From NCBI GenBank assembly GCA_002070275.1, contig MWCY01000001.1:62001-126000 (forward strand): a DNA stretch of 64,000 bases, given 5' to 3'. Each line of letters begins with the position of its first letter. Positions within the stretch are counted from its first letter, which is position 1. The notes under the pieces were generated by a model, which saw only the letters and a list, made by a program, of their open reading frames with translations, made no database searches and had not been told where the DNA came from. This document shows positions 23,112 to 31,214 of the stretch, one piece after another. The position numbers were made by a program, and so were the translations under genes. This DNA comes from Candidatus Hydrogenedentes bacterium ADurb.Bin170. Its GTDB lineage: Bacteria > Hydrogenedentota > Hydrogenedentia > Hydrogenedentales > CAITNO01.

Positions 23112-25310
23112 ATGATCTCATCCGTTTCCGCAAGATTTCTCAGTGTCATGCTGCTCCTCTCCCTTCTGATGGCGCCTCTCTCTGCATCCGCTGAAGAGCC
23201 CTGCAAGCTGACGCCGGAGCAGGTATATCCTGTCTTGACTCAGCTGGTATTTGTGGTTTTTGACCTTGACCGGAACGATAAAATCACGCGCGAAGAAATA
23301 GCCGTAATTTCTCCGGAACTGGCGCAAGGTCCCGTCGGTGACTATGTGGCGGGGTATAAAAACGGTATCGGCCGCCACTATGTCAACGTCTATATTAAGG
23401 TATTGAACCCTCTGAAAATGGTCGACACGAACAAGGACGGTCTGATCCAATACGAAGAAGTGGGAGAGGATGTGCCCCGCGAGATCTTTGATATCCTGGA
23501 TCATAATCACAATGATGTCATTGACTGCGAAGACTTCGATTTTCTGACAGAGCCGTACAGCCAGGGGGATGGAGAAGAATGCGGCACCGAGGAAATTATG
23601 GCAATTGTTGCCCGGGGTGGCGTCCTCTATCTGGATCAGAATAATGATGAAATGCTCACCCGGGAAGAAATAATGACCGGAATTTCTGAAGCCGGCGACC
23701 TGGGATCTGACGAAGAAGTGTTCACGGCTGTATTTAACATGCTTGACGTTGATAAAGACGAGCTGGTTTCTGCCGTGGAACTGCATGCCACATTGCTGTC
23801 CATACCGATTAATCTGATGAATCTCATAGACCAGAATCAGGATAATGCAATCCAGTTTACTGAAGTTCCTTTTGTGCCGCCTCTTCTGTTTCTGCAGTTG
23901 GACACGGTGGTTAACGGGCAGCTTGATTGCGCTGATTACAAGGCGCAGGTGGCAACAGAAGAAATTGAATTGCCGAAAGGTGTTATAGGCGGTGTGGTGC
24001 GTGATGCAGCTACCAACCTTCCTCTCTCTGAAGCAGTTGTGACGCTGACCCCTGGCGGATTCTCCGATACGAGTCTGGCGCTGGTCGGCACCTTCGGGTT
24101 TTCTGACATCCCTTATGGTCGCTATACACTTCAGGTTGTCCTCGAGGGCTACGAGCCATTGACACAGATCATACGCATCAATCTGCCGATCACGACTCTC
24201 GACCTTTTGCTCCAGCCTGAAGCAGTGGAAGAAGGCGAGGTGGAAGGCGAATCTCCGGCTCTCGTGACGCTTGCCGGCGTTGTTCGTGATCAGGATACAG
24301 GGTTTCCGATCTCCGGCGCACTGGTTACCTTGACTCCTGGAGATTTCCAAGAGGTTTCTTTGGATATTCTGGGGACCTTTATGTTCAATGAAATTCCCGC
24401 AGGGAACTACAGGCTAGCCGTAACAAAAGAGGGATACCAGACCTACAGTACAGATCTTTTTCTTGAGAGCGGTTTCGGTGATGTGATAGATGTTCCCCTG
24501 ACTGCTGAAAATACAATAGAGGGCGAAGAGCAGCCTGTCGAGGGCGAAGAGCAGCCTGTCGAGGGCGAAGTGGCGCCTGCCGAAGGCGAAACAGGCGACG
24601 TAGAAGGCGAGGAGTCTCCGGAAGAGGGCGAAGTGCAGCCTGCCGAAGGCGAAACGGTGCCCGACAACGGAGAAAAAGGTGTTATTACCGGAATAATCAG
24701 AAACAACGCGACCTGGTTGCCGGTGGGAAAAGCGGTGGTACGTCTTACACCGGGCGGATATGAGACAACAAGCGACGATATATCCGGGACATACCTCTTT
24801 TCGTCAATCCCTCTTGGGAAATATACCATTCATGTGGCACATCCTGCATTTCAAAGCTATGCAGAGGCAGTGGAGCTTAAAAGAGGCCTGTTCGGAGTTG
24901 CGAATCTTCTGGCTCTGGATATTGTATTGACGATGACAGAAGCGGAGGGTGAAGTGCAGCCTGCGGAGGGTGAAGTGCAGCCTGCGGAGGGTGAAGTGCA
25001 GCCTGCGGAAGGTGAAGTGCAGCCTGTCGAGGGTGAAGTGCAGCCTGTCGAAGGGGAAGTGCAGCCTGTCGAGGGTGAAGTGCAGCCTGCGGAGGGTGAA
25101 GTGCAGCCTGTCGAGGGTGAAGTGCAGCCTGTCGAAGGGGAAGACGTTGCGCAAGAAGGCGAGGCGGAAGATGAGGAAGATGATGGCGCCGGGATCTCCG
25201 GCTGCTTCAGTTCTTCCAAGGCATCGCCCAAAGCATTTCTCGCGGATTGGCTTCTGCTGGCGCTGAGCTTTATGAGTGTCGGTGTTCTTCGTTCTCTGAA
25301 GGAAAAATAA
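23112..25310 (+). CDS. exported EF-hand / carboxypeptidase-regulatory-repeat surface protein with EGE-rich stalk and C-terminal anchor
   Basis: A 732-residue exported protein with a signal peptide (1-27, cut near ASA). Residues 50-275 hold six EF-hand-like calcium loops of the DxDxNDxxxxxE kind (51-62, 105-116, 130-141, 175-186, 212-223 and 240-251). Three carboxypeptidase-regulatory-like beta-sandwich units follow (about 290-368, 386-465 and 525-605), each opening like GVVRDAATNLPLSEAVVTLT. Two low-complexity Glu-Gly-Glu linkers separate or follow them: 470-525, then nine tandem EGEVQP(A/V) units at 612-674. The tail has a Gly-Cys pair (ISGCFSSS), a hydrophobic segment (ADWLLLALSFMSVGVL) and RSLKEK, which is the layout of a C-terminal sorting/anchoring signal. 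I infer a calcium-stiffened surface or matrix protein; binding partners are unknown. Confidence 0.8.
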   Translation: MISSVSARFLSVMLLLSLLMAPLSASAEEPCKLTPEQVYPVLTQLVFVVFDLDRNDKITREEIAVISPELAQGPVGDYVAGYKNGIGRHYVNVYIKVLNPLKMVDTNKDGLIQYEEVGEDVPREIFDILDHNHNDVIDCEDFDFLTEPYSQGDGEECGTEEIMAIVARGGVLYLDQNNDEMLTREEIMTGISEAGDLGSDEEVFTAVFNMLDVDKDELVSAVELHATLLSIPINLMNLIDQNQDNAIQFTEVPFVPPLLFLQLDTVVNGQLDCADYKAQVATEEIELPKGVIGGVVRDAATNLPLSEAVVTLTPGGFSDTSLALVGTFGFSDIPYGRYTLQVVLEGYEPLTQIIRINLPITTLDLLLQPEAVEEGEVEGESPALVTLAGVVRDQDTGFPISGALVTLTPGDFQEVSLDILGTFMFNEIPAGNYRLAVTKEGYQTYSTDLFLESGFGDVIDVPLTAENTIEGEEQPVEGEEQPVEGEVAPAEGETGDVEGEESPEEGEVQPAEGETVPDNGEKGVITGIIRNNATWLPVGKAVVRLTPGGYETTSDDISGTYLFSSIPLGKYTIHVAHPAFQSYAEAVELKRGLFGVANLLALDIVLTMTEAEGEVQPAEGEVQPAEGEVQPAEGEVQPVEGEVQPVEGEVQPVEGEVQPAEGEVQPVEGEVQPVEGEDVAQEGEAEDEEDDGAGISGCFSSSKASPKAFLADWLLLALSFMSVGVLRSLKEK
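24519..24671 (+). repeat. first EGE-rich linker in the EF-hand protein
   Basis: An irregular low-complexity coding stretch (residues about 470-520) built from EGEEQPV, EGEVAPA, EGEESPE and similar heptads, located between the second and third beta-sandwich units. It is less regular than the array at 24945, suggesting an older version of the same repeat. Confidence 0.8.
24945..25133 (+). repeat. nine tandem 21-bp units encoding EGEVQP(A/V)
   Basis: Nine in-frame copies of a 21-bp unit (GAGGGTGAAGTGCAGCCT plus GCG or GTC). The copies differ mainly at the last codon and by a few silent changes, so expansion is probably recent. It is a protein-coding tandem repeat, not a CRISPR array, and copy number may vary between strains. 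Confidence 0.95.
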
Positions 25311-25363
25311 AACAGTCCGATTCAACTTTTTGAATTAGATTGATCTGTGATTGAAAGGTAGAT

Positions 25364-26236
25364 GTGAAAGCTGAATTGGAGTGTTTGGAGTGTTCGCTCC
25401 GGCAGGCACTTCGTGCCGCCCGTATGGCATGTGATGATCCTGCTGTGCACCGTCAGGTGATGGATGCCGTTGCCGGCGATATTCCCGGAATGGATTTAAA
25501 CGAGTCGCCCGCTGTTCTTTCCCTGGGTTTGTACCGCTATGCACGAGAGTTGTCCGGAAATCCGGATCCCTACAAAGCCATCAAAGCGGAACAGAATGCC
25601 ATGGCGTTGGAACTGGAACCGGAGCTTGATGCCCTGGTTGCTTCCAGCGGAACACCGCTTCTGACGGCAATACGCCTTGCCGCTGCCGGCAATATCATAG
25701 ACCTTGGTATTATGCATGTCCACGAAATTGATCCCCGCCAGGAGATCATGAAGGCGATGAATACCGTTCCCGCCATAGACCATAGCGACCGCTTTATGCG
25801 AAGTCTGGAGTCCTGCGAGCATCTGCTGTACCTGCTTGACAATGCGGGTGAAATCGTCTTTGACAAGCCGCTTATCCGGGCACTGCAGAAGCGGACTAAG
25901 GTGACTGCTGTTGTGAAAGCCGCACCCATCATTAACGATGCATGTCTGGAGGATGCGGAACAGGTGGGACTCACTTCACTGTGCGAAGTAATCGACAACG
26001 GCGGGGCTTTTGTCGGTTCTCCGCTGAATCTCATTCCTTCTGAATTTCGAAAGAGAATGGAGGAAGCCGATATAATTCTCGGCAAGGGTCAGGGCAATTA
26101 TGAAACAGTGGATGACTTCGAAGGCGATGTCTATCTTCTTCTGAAAATTAAATGTGATGTGATTGCCCGCCATTGCGGGGTGCCTAGGGGAGAAAGCGTT
26201 TTTCTGTCAACGCGCGCCCGCAATCAGAAGCGTTGA
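25364..26236 (+). CDS. DUF89 / ARMT1-like metal-dependent phosphatase
   Basis: DUF89 proteins are metal-dependent phosphatases thought to remove damaged or over-accumulated phosphometabolites. This 290-residue member starts with GTG at 25364 after AAAGGTAG. The N-terminal helical part has ELECLECSLRQALRAAR with a CxxC-like pair (Cys7 and Cys10), as in the bacterial/archaeal subfamily. The active-site Asp-Asn motif is LLDNAGEIVFD near 164. AAPIINDACLEDAE near 188 and LGKGQGNYETVDDFE near 245 complete the site. The substrate cannot be inferred. The next gene, a DnaA-like ATPase, starts 114 bp later. Confidence 0.88.
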   Translation: MKAELECLECSLRQALRAARMACDDPAVHRQVMDAVAGDIPGMDLNESPAVLSLGLYRYARELSGNPDPYKAIKAEQNAMALELEPELDALVASSGTPLLTAIRLAAAGNIIDLGIMHVHEIDPRQEIMKAMNTVPAIDHSDRFMRSLESCEHLLYLLDNAGEIVFDKPLIRALQKRTKVTAVVKAAPIINDACLEDAEQVGLTSLCEVIDNGGAFVGSPLNLIPSEFRKRMEEADIILGKGQGNYETVDDFEGDVYLLLKIKCDVIARHCGVPRGESVFLSTRARNQKR

Positions 26237-26350
26237 CACGTCTATTACATCCCGGTATAATCGTTTCATCATCCTTGCTGTCGGCGTCTTTTGAAAGATT
26301 CCTGTCTGCGCAACCCGACGTTTCACGTCAACATGAAGGAAGCGATGCCT

Positions 26351-27361
26351 ATGAAAAGGCTGACTTTCGATACCTTTATACCTCATAAAAGCAATCAGGG
26401 TGCCTATGAAATAGCCCGGGAAGTCGCAAGAATGCAACCTGAGCTTCCGAGGCCCGTTGTGTTTCTGGGTGAATCGGGATCAGGCAAAACACACCTTCTC
26501 TGGGCGATTGTGAATTATTTTCGTGACCGGAACAGCGTTGTTCGCCTGGCGTTAATTTCTCCCCGTGATTTCCCCGACAAAGTGAAGAGACTTTCTTCAG
26601 ATGAAGATAAATTAAAAGCCCAACCGCCCATTGTCCTTCTGGTGGATGACCTGCATGGTTTTGCACAACACGCCGCAGATCTCGAAAAAACAGTACTCGC
26701 TCTTATTCAGCACGGCCATAACGCCGTACTCGCGACCCGGATTCATCCGAATGTTCTTTCCGGATTCAGCGGAAAATTCAAGGCACTTTTGAATGCCGGC
26801 GCCATTGCAGGTATTAAGGCACTTCCGAAAGCGGAAGGCACGATTATCCCTGAAGCCGCTCTCGATCAGATTTTAGAGCTGAAATCAAAAGTGACCCGCT
26901 TACAGAAAGACAAGGCCTTGCTCGAAGCGGAAAAAGGAGGAGCCGCGGCGGCACCTAAAGAAGATGCCGTCGCTCCGGCGGTGCCTCAGGCTGATACAGC
27001 CTCTTCCGTTTCCCGGGAACACTTTAATCGGGCACTTAAGGAAATACAAAAGGCGCGCGCAGAAACTGAATCCTGGAAAAAGACAGCGGCGGCTATGATG
27101 AATCGGGTGGAAAGTTATAAAGCACTGCAGCAATCTCAATTCAGCAGTATAGAAGAGAAGATCCAGGAACTTCTTGCTTTTGCCGATCAGGACATTCTGT
27201 CGCTTGATGAAGAAAGCCTGCATGCTGCCAATGCTGAGATAACGGCTATTCTCGCGAGAAGCAGCGCGGAGCATGCGGCTGCGCTGCAGGGAGAAAGTCA
27301 GAAAACGCTTCGTTCTCTTGCCGAGCAGTTCAAAGCGTTGGATGATACGCTTCCCGGATAA
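26351..27361 (+). CDS. DnaA/Hda-like AAA+ ATPase with a C-terminal coiled coil instead of a DNA-binding domain
   Basis: The 336-residue frame from the ATG at 26351 (AAGGA about 10 bp upstream) starts MKRLTFDTFIPHKSNQGAYE, like the opening of DnaA domain III. The P-loop is GESGSGKT (40-47) and Walker B is PPIVLLVDDLHGF (92-104). A sensor-1-like stretch is LATRIHPNVLSGF (128-140). The region where DnaA carries its arginine finger reads FKALLNAGAIAGI, with no arginine. There is no domain IV helix-turn-helix. Instead, residues 172-196 and 220-330 are predicted coiled coil, separated by an Ala/Pro-rich linker. The roles of DnaA and Hda (origin firing, its regulation) may not apply. Longer starts (TTG at 26291, ATG at 26333) are possible. 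Confidence 0.8.
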   Translation: MKRLTFDTFIPHKSNQGAYEIAREVARMQPELPRPVVFLGESGSGKTHLLWAIVNYFRDRNSVVRLALISPRDFPDKVKRLSSDEDKLKAQPPIVLLVDDLHGFAQHAADLEKTVLALIQHGHNAVLATRIHPNVLSGFSGKFKALLNAGAIAGIKALPKAEGTIIPEAALDQILELKSKVTRLQKDKALLEAEKGGAAAAPKEDAVAPAVPQADTASSVSREHFNRALKEIQKARAETESWKKTAAAMMNRVESYKALQQSQFSSIEEKIQELLAFADQDILSLDEESLHAANAEITAILARSSAEHAAALQGESQKTLRSLAEQFKALDDTLPG

Positions 27362-27419
27362 CTTCGTTCTTTTTCTTGCCGCTCTCTTCTTTCGTTGTAT
27401 CTCCCGAAAGGTCTTTGTC

Positions 27420-28010
27420 TTGCATTCAACCGATCAATTTGCTGAAGCTGTGGTTGCTTTGTTCTGGAAAATCCATTCTCTTGACCGGGTGCCCCGTGCC
27501 GGTTTTCTTCTCCGAGGGGTGCCCGATCCTGAAAGCGTGGCGGCTCACAGCCATTTTATGGCTTTTCTCGCATTGCTTTTCATCCGGGAATACCCTGAAG
27601 GGTATGATCTCGGCAAAGCGCTTGCCATGGCACTTGTGCATGATCTACCCGAAGCACAGCTCATGGATGTGCCCATGCCTGTGGCAAGCAGGTGGCTGGG
27701 GGAAGCGAAAGAACAGGCGGAGCAGGGGATTTTTGATGAGCTGTTTTCCGCTTTCCCGGACTATTATTCGGGGCTTCATGCCGAGTTTGCAGAAGGGAAA
27801 AGCCCGGAAGCCCGGCTGCTCCGTGCTCTGGATAAAGCGCAGATGATGCTGAAAGTGATGCACTATGAAAAAGAGAACCGGGGCTGTGTAGAGGAGTTCT
27901 GGCACAACCCCGGCAATTTTAATGATCATGGTCTGCCGGCTGTATCGGCTCTTTTTGATGCCATATGCAAAAAGGCAGGCCGCACACGCCCGGTTCCCAC
28001 ACCCTCCTGA
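27420..28010 (+). CDS. HD-domain hydrolase (YfbR / HD_3-like)
   Basis: A small metal-dependent phosphohydrolase; YfbR-type relatives act on deoxynucleoside monophosphates. I place the start at TTG 27420 after GAAAGG, giving 196 residues; an ATG at 27342 would overlap the previous gene and add hydrophobic residues. The metal ligands are SVAAHSHFMAFL (first His), LVHDLPEAQLMDVP (His-Asp), and a later Asp in LLRALDKAQMMLKVMH. The protein lies 58 bp after the DnaA-like gene on the same strand. The substrate is not resolved from sequence. Confidence 0.82.
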   Translation: MHSTDQFAEAVVALFWKIHSLDRVPRAGFLLRGVPDPESVAAHSHFMAFLALLFIREYPEGYDLGKALAMALVHDLPEAQLMDVPMPVASRWLGEAKEQAEQGIFDELFSAFPDYYSGLHAEFAEGKSPEARLLRALDKAQMMLKVMHYEKENRGCVEEFWHNPGNFNDHGLPAVSALFDAICKKAGRTRPVPTPS

Positions 28011-28028
28011 GGGGAGGAGCGGATCAGA

Positions 28029-28772
28029 TCAGTCCAGCTTTTCCAGAGGCTGGTAATTGCCTTGCGTGTACCCATTAGCCATGCGCACGGGCGCTGCCCA
28101 TTTAACGGCGTTGTAGATTACTTTCATCACATATTCGTTATGGTAAATGGGAAAACTTTCGTGCCCGGGTTTAAAGTAAAAGACCCGCCCCGCTTCTTTA
28201 TGCCAGCAGCAGCCGCTCCGGAATACTTCGCCGCCCTGAAACCAGCTGATAAATACCAGCTGATCGGGCTGGGGGATGCCGAAAGGTTCTCCGTACATTT
28301 CCGTGTTCGGCAGCTCGATGTATTCCGGCAGCCCTTCTACGATGGGGTGCGCCGGATCCACTACCCAGATCCGTTCTTTTTCGCCATGCTCCCCGTGTTC
28401 ACGCCATTTAAGATTGCAGCGTGTTCCCATGAGAGAGGTGAAGGGCTTTGAGTAGTGGCCCGAATGCAGAACAATCAGTCCCATGCCTTTTAAAACACGT
28501 TCCTGAACCCGACGGGCATTTTCATCGGTAACCTGATCATGCGCTTTGTGACCCCACCAGGTCATGACATCGGTGTTATCCAGAATTTCGTCCGAAAGAC
28601 CCTGCTCCGGATCATCCAGCTGCGAACAATGCACTGAGGCAATGCCCGGTTGCTGTCGCAGGTAAGCACCGATAGTGCCTCCCATGCCCAGCGGATAGAT
28701 CTCCTGGCATCGGGGCATCTCTTTTTCATGTATTCCTTCGTTCCATACAGTTACACGGATTCCGGCAGCCAT
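28029..28772 (-). CDS. ThuA-like protein (trehalose-utilisation/GATase-like fold)
   Basis: A 247-residue single-domain ThuA family protein. The start at 28772 follows AAGGAGT; the longer frame to 28823 is unlikely. Recognisable stretches are RVTVWNEGIHE at the N-terminus, DVMTWWGHKAHDQV near 70, GLIVLHSGHYSKPF near 98, and AGRVFYFKPGHESFPIYHN near 205. ThuA proteins are linked to sugar utilisation (ThuA/ThuB convert trehalose to 3-keto forms) and are abundant in PVC bacteria beside Gfo/Idh oxidoreductases. The partner here is not adjacent. The exact reaction is unknown. Confidence 0.88.
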   Translation of the reverse strand: MAAGIRVTVWNEGIHEKEMPRCQEIYPLGMGGTIGAYLRQQPGIASVHCSQLDDPEQGLSDEILDNTDVMTWWGHKAHDQVTDENARRVQERVLKGMGLIVLHSGHYSKPFTSLMGTRCNLKWREHGEHGEKERIWVVDPAHPIVEGLPEYIELPNTEMYGEPFGIPQPDQLVFISWFQGGEVFRSGCCWHKEAGRVFYFKPGHESFPIYHNEYVMKVIYNAVKWAAPVRMANGYTQGNYQPLEKLD

Positions 28773-28961
28773 AGTGCTACTCCTTTTCTGGCAGGGTTGA
28801 ATTGGTTTTGTTTGCATGCGCATTCACAGGGCGTGCAGGCTGAAAAAACGGCGTGCCGCCGGATATGCAAGGAATGCTGTTTCACTCTTGGACGGGCACA
28901 ATCATAGCATCAGAATAGCGCACCGGCGCAACTGTGCGCCCATGGTGGCTTTTCCTTCAAG

Positions 28962-28991
28962 TTGCGCTGATAGCGCAGTAAACCGTATACT
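28962..28991 (+). promoter_or_regulatory. candidate sigma-70 promoter of the prepilin peptidase gene
   Basis: TTGCGC (28962-28967) and TATACT (28986-28991) are separated by 18 bp, 32 bp before the ATG at 29023. Confidence 0.55.
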
Positions 28992-29022
28992 TTCTTCAAA
29001 CGGGGCAATCAAAAGGAAAATC

Positions 29023-29970
29023 ATGGCTATAGACGCATTGCAATCATTTCAAGGGCTGTTTCTGCTGTTTGCCTTCCTTTTCGGCATCACAGTCGGCAGT
29101 TTCTGCAACGTGTGTATCGGCAGATGGCCTTCAGGCGAATCGGTCATAAAACCGCGGTCGCGATGCCCTAAATGCATGAATGCCATTGCCTGGTATGACA
29201 ACATCCCCCTTGTCAGCTGGCTGATACTGGGAGCAAAATGCAGGCATTGCGCACAGCCGATCAGCGTTGTTTATCCCGTTGTGGAAGCACTGACCGGTCT
29301 TCTCTTCACGCTCACCTTCTGGCGTTTCGGTTTTTCAGCCGCCACGCCCGTCTACATGCTCTTTTGCGCCTCCATGGTCATTGTTACCTTTCAGGATCTG
29401 GCTGACTGGACGATCCCCAATGAGATTACCTTTCCGGGCATCCCCTTCGGAGTGCTGCTAGCTCTTGCAGGAACAGCCTGGGGAGAGGCGTCGGGGCTGC
29501 GTGTGACCGATGTGACGGATTCCCTTCTCGGCGTGCTTCTCGGCGGCGGCATTCTTTTTCTGCTTGACCGGATCACGGTGTACCTGCTGAAAAAGCCGGG
29601 TATGGGCTTCGGAGATGTAAAACTGCTTGCCATGGTTGGCGCTTTTCTCGGATGGCAGGGGGCATTGGGTACGCTGGTCATTGCTTCCTTCATCGGCAGC
29701 TTTGCCGGAATTGCCGTGATTCTTTATTTTAAACTGCGTGGTGAAACAACCGATGGCAATGACGGCAAAGAGAAACAGGATCAGGAAGGTGGCGATCCGG
29801 AAGAGAACATCACGCTTCAGGGGCACTATCTTCCCTTTGGTCCTTATCTTGCCGTTGGCGCCTTGATTTTTATGTTTGTCGGACCGGAGCTCATCGATTA
29901 TTACTTTTCATTTCTCGAGCCTTCGGGCGGTATTGTACTTATGAATGATTTGACGGATTTCGGATTCTGA
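29023..29970 (+). CDS. pilD: prepilin peptidase / leader N-methyltransferase (A24)
   Basis: Cleaves and N-methylates type IV prepilins and pseudopilins at the inner membrane, so it should process the pilin at 7765. The 315-residue polytopic protein starts at 29023 after AAAAGGAAAA. The N-terminal DiS_P_DiS domain has FCNVCIGRWPSGES and two zinc-type CxxC pairs (RCPKCMNAI and KCRHCAQPI). The two catalytic aspartates lie in DLADWTIPNEITFPG near 125 and GMGFGDVKLLAMVGAFLGW near 190. An acidic loop (GNDGKEKQDQEGGDPEE) before the last helices is unusual but harmless. The stop overlaps the next start by 1 bp (TGATG). Confidence 0.93.
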   Translation: MAIDALQSFQGLFLLFAFLFGITVGSFCNVCIGRWPSGESVIKPRSRCPKCMNAIAWYDNIPLVSWLILGAKCRHCAQPISVVYPVVEALTGLLFTLTFWRFGFSAATPVYMLFCASMVIVTFQDLADWTIPNEITFPGIPFGVLLALAGTAWGEASGLRVTDVTDSLLGVLLGGGILFLLDRITVYLLKKPGMGFGDVKLLAMVGAFLGWQGALGTLVIASFIGSFAGIAVILYFKLRGETTDGNDGKEKQDQEGGDPEENITLQGHYLPFGPYLAVGALIFMFVGPELIDYYFSFLEPSGGIVLMNDLTDFGF

Positions 29971-30953
29971 TGACTGATGCCCTTTTTCCTGATGTACGGG
30001 GGTTGCATACGATTCCGACTCCTACGCCCTTTCCGGTTGGGCCGGCGAATCTGTATCTCTATGAGAGCGATGCGCTTTATCTGATTGATACGGGAACCAA
30101 CACCCCGGAAGCGTGGGAAGCCTTTCTTGTCGGTATGAAAAAACTGGGGCGCGACCCGCGCGATATTGAAAAAATTATTCTTACGCACCACCATCTGGAT
30201 CATATAGGGCTGTCCAGAAAAATAAAAGATCTGTCCGGCGCTGTTATTTATGCCAACCCGGTAGTGCTTCAGCAGATTCCCTTGTTTTTTCAGGAAGAAT
30301 TTACCCGTGCCAATCTCGAAGAGGTGCTTTTTGAACTGGGGGTACCTGCCGGTCTGAATGCCCGATTATGTGATGAACGCCATAATTTCCGGCGCTATCT
30401 GGATGATTTCACGGTGGATAAACTGCTGGAAGACGGAGGATTTGTAGGACCTTTCCGTGCTTTCTTTCGGCCCGGCCACTCGGTGAGCGATACCGTACTG
30501 GTTCATGACAAGGAAAAATGGGCTTTTACCGGTGATCACCTGATCCATAAAATCACATCGAATCCGCTGCTCAGGCGAAAAAATGAGGCAGGGGAACGTG
30601 AAAAAAGCCTGATTCAGTACCGGGAATCCCTTCTGAAAACAAAGGAACTGCCCATTACCTGGTGTTTTGCCGGGCACAATACACCTTTTACCGATCATGC
30701 GAAAAGCATTGAGCGGACACTGGAGCATCTGGAGAGCAGAAGCCGAAAAATACTCGCTCTGTTTAATGGAGGCAGTGCCACACCATTTGAGCTGACGCAG
30801 CGGCTCTTTCCTCATTTGTCCGATGCCTACCTTTACTACTGCCTGTCGGCGACAACCGGCCATCTGGAATTGCTGGAAGCACAGGGGCGCACGGTGCACG
30901 ACAGACGTGGCGGTATCCTGCGCTATTCTGCCGGCGACTTGCCGGAAAAGTAA
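29970..30953 (+). CDS. MBL-fold metallo-hydrolase (glyoxalase II / LACTB2-like)
   Basis: A 327-residue metallo-beta-lactamase-fold enzyme. Metal ligands are visible as LTHHHLDHIG (about 69-78), GHSVSDTVLVHD near 170, TGDHLIHK near 189 and CFAGHNTPFTDHA near 233. The C-terminal 60 residues form a short helical winged-helix-like extension (GGSATPFELTQRLFPHLSDA), as in LACTB2-like family members. The start overlaps the pilD stop by one base, so it is translationally coupled. The function could be a hydrolase of thioesters, lactones or RNA; sequence alone does not decide. Confidence 0.88.
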   Translation: MTDALFPDVRGLHTIPTPTPFPVGPANLYLYESDALYLIDTGTNTPEAWEAFLVGMKKLGRDPRDIEKIILTHHHLDHIGLSRKIKDLSGAVIYANPVVLQQIPLFFQEEFTRANLEEVLFELGVPAGLNARLCDERHNFRRYLDDFTVDKLLEDGGFVGPFRAFFRPGHSVSDTVLVHDKEKWAFTGDHLIHKITSNPLLRRKNEAGEREKSLIQYRESLLKTKELPITWCFAGHNTPFTDHAKSIERTLEHLESRSRKILALFNGGSATPFELTQRLFPHLSDAYLYYCLSATTGHLELLEAQGRTVHDRRGGILRYSAGDLPEK

Positions 30954-31096
30954 GCACTACAGGACAGAACCTGCCCCTGTTGCAAATGTGAAGCCTGAAT
31001 GTCCCCGATTTACAGAGGATAAAAAATTTTACCCCCGGGAATCCGGATTTCGTGCCCTGTTCCGTCTCCATCTTTACGCATAGAGTGGCACTATTC

Positions 31097-31125
31097 TTGA
31101 CGCACGCTTTAATATATGGTACACT
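31097..31125 (+). promoter_or_regulatory. sigma-70 promoter of the hrcA-grpE-dnaK-dnaJ operon
   Basis: TTGACG (31097-31102) and TACACT (31120-31125) are separated by 17 bp. The start site near 31132 falls at the left edge of the CIRCE operator, so HrcA binding would block initiation. Confidence 0.85.
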
Positions 31126-31132
31126 ACAACTG

Positions 31133-31159
31133 TTAGCACTCTCCTTTATTGAGTGCTAA
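31133..31159. promoter_or_regulatory. CIRCE operator (HrcA binding site)
   Basis: TTAGCACTC-N9-GAGTGCTAA is an exact match to the CIRCE consensus, placed between the promoter and the hrcA start (31215). It explains heat-shock control of the operon and HrcA autoregulation. Confidence 0.98.
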
Positions 31160-31214
31160 ATGCACCATCCTGCGGAAGGTAGTGGTATCATGCCATGCCA
31201 CAGGAGTACCCAAA

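Noticed and set aside
23118-24350. 410-residue ORF antisense to the EF-hand protein
   Set aside because: The composition is that of a reverse complement of Asp/Glu-rich repeats. The plus-strand gene has promoter, ribosome site and domains.
24945-25133. Possible CRISPR-like array
   Set aside because: The repeats are contiguous with no spacers, in frame, and inside a coding gene.
24804-25325. Repeat-rich minus-strand ORF over the EGE array (RLHFTL-type repeats)
   Set aside because: It arises only from the 21-bp tandem repeat read in reverse.
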